From NCBI GenBank assembly GCA_002373555.1, contig DFKM01000012.1, positions 303 to 5,328 on the forward strand: a stretch of DNA of 5,026 nucleotides. The letters are read 5' to 3'. Shown in pieces: positions 1 through 5,026 of the stretch. The stretch comes from Lachnospiraceae bacterium UBA3645. GTDB lineage: Bacteria > Bacillota > Clostridia > Lachnospirales > Lachnospiraceae. Every line of letters starts with the position of its first letter. The first letter of the stretch is position 1. The notes under the pieces are model-generated. The model did not search any database. It saw only the letters and a program-made list of their open reading frames with translations, and was not told the origin of the DNA. The position numbers and the translations under genes are program-made.

Positions 1-1281
1 CCGGCGGGCGTTCATCACTGCCCTGTTTCCGTGGAGAGGGTTTTCCCGGTCCCGAAAAGCAAGCGCTTTTCTGAGCAGACGCTCTACTTCCTCCGGAACC
101 GCGGCTGTTGTCTCCGCCTGCATGGCGGCCTCATAATCCTGCAGATCCAGCACTTTCGCAGGATCCCCTCCGGCTTCACGGACAATACGGGTCGCTGTCA
201 GCGCCGCCTCCATGCGCAGATAATCCTCCGAAACGCCGGTGTGAAGATCTGCCTGAAGAAGTGATTTAATATAAGAACTCAATACCTCGGGAAAATCTTC
301 CGGCCGGATGTACTGAAGCTGTTCATAAAGCGGCTGAATCTCCAGATGCTGCATTGTCAACGGCGTATCCTCCATCTCCTGGACACCGACGATCTTTCTC
401 CGGCCTCCTTCTTTCTCAGCATCGACGATGTGCCGCACATGCCTGGCGGACCGCATGGAATCATAGATATCTTCCATCCGGAAACATGGCTCGCCGATAC
501 AGACCAGCACATCCCGGGCATCGCCCTGTTCCAGAGAGTAAGCTGCTGAGGAGGCAAAGGTGTAACAGTGTTCCTCCATCTCCTCACGTCCTTTGTCCAT
601 CACAAGCGCAAGAGCCCCATGCGGAGAACCGGTCAGCAGGATATCCCCGCCGCTCTGTTCTGCCAGAGTCTGGAGCAGATGGATGCCGCGCGTGCTGTCT
701 TCTCCGTCACCGTAATTAAAGCGAATATCCAGTACATTGTAAACCGGCGCTGTCACATGGATTCCCAGATTTTCCATCTGTGCCCGCATCTGTGCCGCTT
801 CCCTCGAATCCATCGGGGTCATAAGCAGTGAGCTCAGCAGCTTTTCCTGTACAAAGCTGATCCCGGAGGACATCAGCTGCTCGGCAGCCTTCCGCTGCCG
901 CTCCTCCATCGACTTCTTCCGGATTCGTTCGAGCACCTCTCGAAGTTCATCCACCGTGACAGGTTTGAGCAGATACTCTTCTACGCCCAGAGAAATCGCC
1001 TGCTTGGCATAACCAAAATCACTGTAGCCGGACAGGATCACGATATGTATCCAGGGCATGCTCCTGCGGATGGCCCGGCTCAGCGCCAGTCCGTCCATGA
1101 ACGGCATCCGTATATCCGTCACTACGACATCCGGTTTTTCATCGGCGATCATCGGCAATGCGATCTCGCCGTCAGGTGCTTCACCCACCAGTGTAAAATT
1201 TTCCTCATCCCAGGGAAATGAAGAGCGTATGCCTTCACGCGTCGCTATCTCATCATCCACCAGAAATACCTTAAGCAGCAT
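1..1281 (-). CDS. YesN-type response regulator (REC + middle region; AraC-type HTH beyond the window), 3' partial
   Basis: Cytoplasmic response regulator, partner of the histidine kinase immediately upstream. The reading frame runs open from ATG at 1281 to the window edge, giving 427 residues with no stop. Residues 1-120 form a receiver domain. The acidic pair is Asp9/Asp10 in LVDDE, the phospho-acceptor is Asp56 in VVTDIRMP, the switch Ser84 is in ILSGYSDF, and the conserved lysine is Lys106 in YLLKP. A charged, probably coiled-coil helix (about 110-135) leads into a long middle region of about 280 residues without a motif I recognise, as is usual in YesN-type regulators. Family members normally end in an AraC-type helix-turn-helix of about 100 residues. 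The last visible residues lie where that domain would begin, so the gene is cut by the window, not broken. The start follows the kinase stop by 16 bases and is preceded by GAGGG four bases upstream. The target genes are not visible; a neighbouring sugar transporter is an inference. Confidence 0.93.
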   Translation of the reverse strand, partial: MLLKVFLVDDEIATREGIRSSFPWDEENFTLVGEAPDGEIALPMIADEKPDVVVTDIRMPFMDGLALSRAIRRSMPWIHIVILSGYSDFGYAKQAISLGVEEYLLKPVTVDELREVLERIRKKSMEERQRKAAEQLMSSGISFVQEKLLSSLLMTPMDSREAAQMRAQMENLGIHVTAPVYNVLDIRFNYGDGEDSTRGIHLLQTLAEQSGGDILLTGSPHGALALVMDKGREEMEEHCYTFASSAAYSLEQGDARDVLVCIGEPCFRMEDIYDSMRSARHVRHIVDAEKEGGRRKIVGVQEMEDTPLTMQHLEIQPLYEQLQYIRPEDFPEVLSSYIKSLLQADLHTGVSEDYLRMEAALTATRIVREAGGDPAKVLDLQDYEAAMQAETTAAVPEEVERLLRKALAFRDRENPLHGNRAVMNARR

Positions 1282-1297
1282 AGATCCCTCATCCCTT

Positions 1298-2779
1298 TCA
1301 CTTTTCCTGCTGCATGAACTCTGTCTGCGTTCTGTCCGGTATCATCGCGGGAACGGCAAACGAAACCGTCGTTCCCTTCGGACTGCTCTCGATCTGCAGG
1401 CCATGGTCCTGATTATAATACAGCCGGATCCTCTGGTCCACATTGTACAGGCCGAAGCCGCCTCCCGGCTCCGGTTCATTCGGATCCCGGCGCATCTGCC
1501 GTCCCTGACGCATAGCTTCACGCACTTCCTCCAGCTTCTCCGGCGACATGCCGCTTCCGGTATCCTGTACTTCAAAGCAGAGCATGTTGTCTTTTATGGA
1601 TCCTCTTACATGGATCACACCGCCGCCTCTTCTATACTTGATCCCGTGGTAGAGCGCATTTTCCACCAAAGGCTGAAGCAAAAGCTTCAGGATCGGATAC
1701 CCGTTCATAGCCGGATCCGCTGTCACGTCATAGTTAAGTATATCTCGGTAGCGCGTCTTTTGAATCGACAGATAACCGTTCAGGTGTTTCAGCTCCTGCT
1801 CAACGGTTACCCAGTCTTCGCCGGAAGACAGAGAACTTCGGAAGAAATCGCTGAGAGATTTCGTCAGTGCGACAACTTCGTCATTCTTTCCGGACTGTGC
1901 CTGCCAGACGATGGTATCCAGCGTATTGTAAAGGAAATGCGGATTGATCTGGGCCTGCAGGGTCCGGAGCTCCGCCTTCTTGAGGTTCTCCTGCTTCTGC
2001 CGATTCTGCTCCATCAGATCACCCAGCTGTTCCGCCATCGCGTTTACATCACGTGTCAGTCCGGAAAGTTCTTCCACAGGAATGGTCTCGACGCGGGCCT
2101 GCAAATTTCCGCCGGCCAGCTCTTTTGTAAACTGCTCCAGATGACCGATGGCGCTGCGGACGGACTGGGTCTGCCGCCGGCCTGCCCACCCTGTGACAAG
2201 CAGCGAGCCCAGGATCAGCAGAATACTTATACCGACCACATTGCGGACTGTATGCTGAAATGACAGACTCTTCCGATTTGCCTCCAGCGCCTCGTCCTCG
2301 ATAAAAGTTTCCAACATATTTCCGACCAGATTTGCGACCGAACGCACCTCTTCCAGGGTTCCTTCGCTGACTGTCACGGGAATATTCTCACTGCTCATCT
2401 CCTGTTCGATACGGTCAGCGTATGTTGCCAGTGTATCCATCGTCCTGCGTGCAACGGTAATACTGGAATCAGCATCCTTCGGTATTCTTGTGAGGAACCG
2501 GTCCAGCGCATCATTCACTTCCCGAATTGTTTCATCTACACCGCTGTCGGCATAGCTGCTTCTGCCGGCAACCACCGACCAGAGCTTTTCCGGTATTTCT
2601 TCTTCCACGACCGGCCTGAGCGCCGCAACACTGCCCATCAGAGACACGGAACTCTGAAAGGAAACAGCGTACACCGCCATGACCACCAGACTCGTCACCG
2701 CCGGTATCAGCAGAATGATCATGATCAGTCTTGTGAAGAACCACAACTGGCCTGAAAGGCTCTTTCCCTGTTTTTTCAT
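1298..2779 (-). CDS. YesM-type sensor histidine kinase (two TM segments, HAMP, His_kinase, HATPase)
   Basis: Complete 493-residue membrane sensor kinase that autophosphorylates on histidine and passes the phosphate to the response regulator encoded next. The first membrane segment is about residues 16-38. An extracytoplasmic region of about 140 residues (40-178) follows, predicted by eye to be mainly helical. The second membrane segment is about 179-198, and a HAMP-like linker spans about 200-255 (ending near LTRDVNAMAEQL). A short coiled coil leads into the LytS/YesM-type phospho-acceptor block QINPHFLYNTLD, with His281. The ATP-binding domain shows the N box QPLVENALYHGIK (Asn374), the G1 box DTGSGM (Asp406) and the G2 box GGGFGLYNVDQRI (439-451). 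All catalytic boxes look intact. The start is supported by GAGGAA at 2786-2791, overlapping the upstream stop, which suggests translational coupling to the sugar-binding lipoprotein gene 10 bases upstream. The outer domain is much smaller than the double-Cache domains common in this family, fitting a kinase that senses through a partner protein. Confidence 0.95.
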   Translation of the reverse strand: MKKQGKSLSGQLWFFTRLIMIILLIPAVTSLVVMAVYAVSFQSSVSLMGSVAALRPVVEEEIPEKLWSVVAGRSSYADSGVDETIREVNDALDRFLTRIPKDADSSITVARRTMDTLATYADRIEQEMSSENIPVTVSEGTLEEVRSVANLVGNMLETFIEDEALEANRKSLSFQHTVRNVVGISILLILGSLLVTGWAGRRQTQSVRSAIGHLEQFTKELAGGNLQARVETIPVEELSGLTRDVNAMAEQLGDLMEQNRQKQENLKKAELRTLQAQINPHFLYNTLDTIVWQAQSGKNDEVVALTKSLSDFFRSSLSSGEDWVTVEQELKHLNGYLSIQKTRYRDILNYDVTADPAMNGYPILKLLLQPLVENALYHGIKYRRGGGVIHVRGSIKDNMLCFEVQDTGSGMSPEKLEEVREAMRQGRQMRRDPNEPEPGGGFGLYNVDQRIRLYYNQDHGLQIESSPKGTTVSFAVPAMIPDRTQTEFMQQEK

Positions 2780-2789
2780 CTGTTCTTCC

Positions 2790-3848
2790 TCAATAGCCTC
2801 GAGGCTCCAGGCTGCTCAGGTCATCATACTCCGTAAAACAGTCTTCCTCGGGGCGTGAGATCCGCGGATAATCTTCTCCGCTGACGATCGCCTGTGCCAG
2901 TTCCATCACAGCGTCTCCCAGCATCGGTGAACACTCTACTACGCAGTTGATCCGCCCTTCCTTCAGGAGGTCGATCGCGGCCTGTTCCCCATCCACAGAG
3001 ATGATAACAATATCCTTACCGGGCTCTATGCCCTCTTCCTCCATCACTTCGATGGCACCCAATGTCATCGCATCGTTGTGAGAATAAAGCACATCGATCT
3101 CCCCCGGATACTTCCGCAGAAGTTTCTGCATGCACTCTCTGCCTTTCGACCGAAGAAAATCTCCGGACACTGTCTCCAGTACTTCAAACCTCTCGTCACG
3201 GTCGATCAGGTCATGGAAGCCCTGAAACCGGCTGATCATCGGACTGGAGCCTTCCGTTCCCGAAAGCTCCACTATGTGGATTTTGCCGTTTTCAGCCATG
3301 TCCTTTTGCAGCTCCTCGGCCTTTTTCAGAAGGTATTTCGCTGCATTGACGCCTTCCTGATAGTGATCCGGGCCAATATAGGCTGTATAAAGATCCGAAT
3401 CCTTTATATTGATCAGGCGGTCCATCATGATCACGGGGATCCCGGCCTCCTTCGCCTCCTGCAGAACATTTGCCCATCCATCCTCCACGATCGGCGCAAA
3501 TACGATCACATCCACACGGTAGGCGATAAACGAGCGGATCGCGGCGATCTGGTTCTCCTGCTTCTGCATACCGTTTTCCACGATCAGCCGGAATCCATAT
3601 TCCTTTGCTGCCTTCTCCATACTCGCCGTATTCCCAAGCCGCCAGGCGCTCTCGCTGCCAAGCTGAGAAAAACCGATCACAAGGCCTCCCGAATCCCGGC
3701 CGGCTGCGGACGGGACAGCCGGGGGCGTCTCCTTTTCTTTTCGGCTGCAGCCGGACATGATCAGACAAAGTATCGGCAGGATCAAAAAAAACAGACTCCA
3801 TTTCGGTTTCCGAAATACAGAACGTCCCTTCCGCCATTCTTTTTGCAT
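2790..3848 (-). CDS. YtfQ-like sugar-binding lipoprotein (periplasmic binding protein family), probable sensor subunit
   Basis: Substrate-binding lipoprotein of 352 residues, anchored to the outer face of the membrane. The N-terminus has a basic stretch (MQKEWRKGRS), a hydrophobic segment (about 18-31) and a lipobox MSGC with Cys34 as the predicted lipidated residue. After a Pro/Ala/Ser-rich linker, a Peripla_BP_4-type fold begins near residue 55. Segments that strongly resemble E. coli YtfQ, the galactofuranose-binding protein, as I recall it are GFSQLGSESAWR (59-70), QKQENQIAAIRSF (95-107), SGDFLRSKGRE (228-238), YSHNDAMTLGAIE (255-267) and the terminal Gly-Tyr. A galactofuranose-like ligand is therefore an inference from resemblance. 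ATG at 3848 is preferred over an upstream in-frame TTG (3878) because AAGGAGG lies six bases before it. The gene leads the operon with the kinase and regulator, and no permease or ATPase gene adjoins it here. A sensing role is therefore more likely than a purely transport role, although transporter genes could lie beyond the left edge. Confidence 0.92.
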   Translation of the reverse strand: MQKEWRKGRSVFRKPKWSLFFLILPILCLIMSGCSRKEKETPPAVPSAAGRDSGGLVIGFSQLGSESAWRLGNTASMEKAAKEYGFRLIVENGMQKQENQIAAIRSFIAYRVDVIVFAPIVEDGWANVLQEAKEAGIPVIMMDRLINIKDSDLYTAYIGPDHYQEGVNAAKYLLKKAEELQKDMAENGKIHIVELSGTEGSSPMISRFQGFHDLIDRDERFEVLETVSGDFLRSKGRECMQKLLRKYPGEIDVLYSHNDAMTLGAIEVMEEEGIEPGKDIVIISVDGEQAAIDLLKEGRINCVVECSPMLGDAVMELAQAIVSGEDYPRISRPEEDCFTEYDDLSSLEPRGY

Positions 3849-3854
3849 ACGTTC

Positions 3855-3861
3855 CCTCCTT
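3855..3861 (-). promoter_or_regulatory. Shine-Dalgarno site fixing the lipoprotein start
   Basis: The minus strand reads AAGGAGG followed by six bases (GAACGT) and ATG at 3848. This near-perfect site decides the start in favour of the ATG over the in-frame TTG at 3878. The TTG would add ten residues before the signal peptide, and this site would then lie inside the coding region. Confidence 0.85.
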
Positions 3862-3895
3862 CCCCGACCGGAATACAACCTGACATTTTCAACCT

Positions 3896-3904
3896 ATTTT
3901 ATCA
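3896..3904 (-). promoter_or_regulatory. Possible extended -10 promoter element for the lipoprotein-kinase-regulator operon
   Basis: The minus strand reads TGATAAAAT, an extended -10 pattern (TGn plus TAAAAT, five of six matches to TATAAT). It sits about 48 bases before the lipoprotein ATG and would give a leader of roughly 40 bases. The hexamer at -35 spacing, TGTGAA at 3919-3924, is a poor match to TTGACA, so the promoter may be weak or activator-dependent. It lies just downstream of the hairpin terminator, a sensible place for a new transcription unit. This is a sequence-pattern call only. Confidence 0.35.
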
Positions 3905-3937
3905 CACCTGTCCTGCAATTCACAGTCCCGAAACAAC

Positions 3938-3984
3938 AAAGAGGATAAAAGTGAAAGGTCCGGCCGATCACTTTTATCCTCTTT
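3938..3984 (-). terminator. Rho-independent-type hairpin between the two transcription units
   Basis: AAAGAGGATAAAAGTG (3938-3953) and CACTTTTATCCTCTTT (3969-3984) are a perfect 16-bp inverted repeat. One further A-T pair is possible (3954/3968), which leaves a 13-base loop that may itself pair through GG/CC. On the minus strand the stem is followed by TGTTGTTT, a weak T tract, so it fits a terminator for the membrane protein gene that stops 72 bases earlier. On the plus strand the stem ends in TTTTA, so it could also act on transcripts coming the other way. The A+T-rich stem is weaker than typical G+C-rich terminators. Confidence 0.65.
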
Positions 3985-3990
3985 TACCCC

Positions 3991-4029
3991 CCTCCGACTA
4001 TGCGGGACAATATAATTATACGTCGGAGG
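3991..4029. repeat. 8-bp inverted repeat around an A+T-rich core
   Basis: CCTCCGAC (3991-3998) and GTCGGAGG (4022-4029) are perfect inverted arms separated by 23 bases. The spacer includes TATAATTATA (4011-4020), itself a perfect 10-base palindrome. The element lies between the membrane protein stop codon and the terminator hairpin. It could be an additional 3' hairpin of that transcript, an operator, or chance. On the minus strand TATAAT falls at 4015-4020, but no convincing -35 box lies at the right distance. Confidence 0.4.
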
Positions 4030-4056
4030 AAATACCATTTTGTCCGTCATTTCATT

Positions 4057-4764
4057 TTACTTTTGCTTTGTTCCGTACAGGAACGGTTCCGCGATATGCA
4101 CGTTGAAGAACGCGATCAGCGGCCCCATAAAGAACGCGGTGATGATCGTCCCGATACCGACCACTGTGGGAAGCGATTTCAGCGGATTCCCCGAAAGCAG
4201 ATAAAGCGCCGATCCCAGGATGACACATACAAGATCAGTCAGGATCCTGCAGGTGCGGAATTTCATCAGATGCCATGTCTCCGATATGATGAGCGACACG
4301 GCATCATATGTAGAGACTCCCAGGTCTGCGACAAAGTAGAACGAAGAAGCCAGACACATGACCACGATTCCGATGATCAGAAATCCAAACCTGCCGGCTA
4401 CGGAAAGCCCCGGAAATGTCTTCAGCAGGAATTCGTGCGTAAACTGCGCAATATATCCCAGGAAGAGCAGGTTGATGATGGTCGCAAGGCCGATGTAGTG
4501 CCTGTCCGCAAACAGGGCAAAAAACAAAAGCGCCAGTGTCGCAAGCACGTAGAGTGTTCCGTAGCTTATGGGGAGCGCCGAATCGAGCCCGCTCATCAGG
4601 GACTGGTAGGGGTCTACGCCGTAGGCCGCGCGTTTGAAAAATCCGACGCTGATGCCGCAGACAACTACGCCAATGGCGCTCATCAGGACACGCTTGGTGA
4701 CGTGGCCTTTTTCCTGAAGGTAGTCAAAGTATTGTGTGATAAAGTTTTCTTTTTTATTACTCAT
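4057..4764 (-). CDS. YczE/YitT-like integral membrane protein, function unknown
   Basis: Complete 235-residue protein of the inner membrane. Hydrophobic segments fall at about residues 27-43, 67-86, 91-108, 127-147, 173-190 and 201-220, giving about six helices. The pattern GVDPYQSLMSGL (49-60) is echoed by GVSTYDAVSLII (149-160), each followed by one or two helices, so the protein looks like two related halves, as in the YczE/YitT-type families. The late segment GIGTIITAFFMGPLIAFFN (203-221) is typical of YczE-like proteins as I remember them. The biochemical role of this family is not settled, so none is assigned here. Soluble N-terminal (about 1-25, charged) and C-terminal tails are short. 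The start follows the HAD phosphatase stop by four bases, with AGGGTG (4770-4775) as a modest ribosome binding site inside the end of that gene. This indicates an operon with translational coupling. No broken motifs or frameshifts are visible. Confidence 0.85.
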   Translation of the reverse strand: MSNKKENFITQYFDYLQEKGHVTKRVLMSAIGVVVCGISVGFFKRAAYGVDPYQSLMSGLDSALPISYGTLYVLATLALLFFALFADRHYIGLATIINLLFLGYIAQFTHEFLLKTFPGLSVAGRFGFLIIGIVVMCLASSFYFVADLGVSTYDAVSLIISETWHLMKFRTCRILTDLVCVILGSALYLLSGNPLKSLPTVVGIGTIITAFFMGPLIAFFNVHIAEPFLYGTKQK

Positions 4765-4768
4765 TTAT

Positions 4769-5026
4769 TCACCCTAAAAACGGTACCAGCCCGTCATGAT
4801 TATTATCCGCCTCGGTCACCACATCCGCCGCCTTCTTCACCTCGTCGTCCGCGTTCAGCATGGCGATCCCCAGGCCTGCGGCCTCGATCATCGAGATGTC
4901 GTTCTCGGCGTCGCCCGCGGCCATCGAATTCTCGCGGGGGATGTTCAGATGCTCGCACAGACGCAGCAGCGCAGCGCCTTTTCCGGCTTCCTTCGAGAAG
5001 AGCTCCAGATAGTTGGCGTTGGAATA
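4769..5026 (-). CDS. Cof-type HAD hydrolase (phosphatase), C-terminal 85 residues, 5' partial
   Basis: Only the last 85 residues are in the window; the gene enters from the right edge. Translation is open from the edge to TGA at 4769-4771. The fragment contains two hallmarks of the Cof/YidA-type haloacid dehalogenase superfamily: the motif III lysine in EAGKGAALLRL (Lys16 of the fragment) and motif IV AAGDAENDISMIEAAG, with Asp39 and Asp43 as the magnesium-binding acids. The typical C-terminal run follows: GIAMLNADDEVKKAAD, then TEADNNHDGLVPFL. Members are cytoplasmic and usually dephosphorylate sugar phosphates, nucleotides or flavin-type cofactors. The substrate cannot be told from this part, because the cap domain and nucleophile motif DxD lie outside. 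It shares an operon with the YczE-like membrane protein. The visible stretch is about 61% G+C, higher than the genes further left. Confidence 0.9.
   Translation of the reverse strand, partial: YSNANYLELFSKEAGKGAALLRLCEHLNIPRENSMAAGDAENDISMIEAAGLGIAMLNADDEVKKAADVVTEADNNHDGLVPFLG

Noticed and set aside
1..60. Missing stop for the response regulator as a sign of a broken gene
   Set aside because: The frame is open to the window edge, and the missing part matches the expected AraC-type C-terminal domain, so it is cut by the window.
346..831. Several short frames on both strands within the response regulator gene
   Set aside because: The response regulator frame is continuous from 1281 to position 1 with all receiver residues in place; these are overlapping shadows.
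1058..2263. Long plus-strand open frame of 401 codons opposite the kinase gene
   Set aside because: It lies antisense across the kinase and regulator genes, which have intact motifs. Its translation is low-complexity Arg/Leu/Ser-rich with no recognisable domain, as expected for a shadow frame in G+C-rich third positions.
3292..3837. Minus-strand 181-codon frame inside the lipoprotein gene
   Set aside because: It is in another frame of the same strand, rich in Arg and Gly, with no start signal; the lipoprotein frame carries the lipobox and binding-protein motifs.
4011..4016. Plus-strand TATAAT as a -10 box
   Set aside because: The position 17 bases upstream is a C run with no resemblance to TTGACA, and no plus-strand gene follows.
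3078..4106. Plus-strand open frame of 342 codons opposite the lipoprotein gene
   Set aside because: It is antisense to a clear lipoprotein gene and runs through the intergenic hairpins. Its translation is His/Arg/Pro-rich and resembles no family.

Overview
All five genes in this window lie on the minus strand, so the text below reads from high to low coordinates. The window looks like chromosome from a Gram-positive anaerobe of the Clostridia, probably Lachnospiraceae or a relative. The reasons are strong AGGAGG-type ribosome binding sites, a lipoprotein-anchored sugar-binding protein, a YesM/YesN-type two-component pair, a YczE-like membrane protein, and roughly 50-55% G+C in the stretches I sampled. 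The placement is an inference from gene types, not from a marker gene.

Region 1 (5026-4057) holds the 3' end of a Cof-type HAD phosphatase gene. Four bases after its stop begins a complete gene for a six-helix membrane protein of the YczE/YitT type. The two are probably co-transcribed. A 16-bp perfect inverted repeat at 3938-3984 is the likely terminator for this unit.

Region 2 (4056-3849) is a 208-base intergenic stretch. It contains that hairpin, a second inverted repeat (8-bp arms, 3991-4029) around an A+T-rich core, a possible extended -10 promoter element at about 3896-3904, and a near-ideal Shine-Dalgarno sequence just before the next gene.

Region 3 (3848-1) is a tightly packed three-gene operon: a YtfQ-like sugar-binding lipoprotein, a YesM-type sensor histidine kinase, and a YesN-type response regulator cut by the window's left edge just before its expected AraC-type DNA-binding domain. 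Gaps are 10 and 16 bases. The likely circuit is that the membrane-tethered binding protein captures a sugar outside the cell (a galactofuranose-like ligand is the best guess). It then presents the sugar to the kinase's small helical outer domain, and the kinase phosphorylates Asp56 of the regulator. The regulator would probably control a sugar ABC transporter or glycan-use genes lying beyond the left edge. The layout resembles the described XylFII-LytS-YesN xylose-sensing system, but with a different kinase subtype and a different binding-protein subfamily. No RNA genes, mobile elements or CRISPR repeats were seen.
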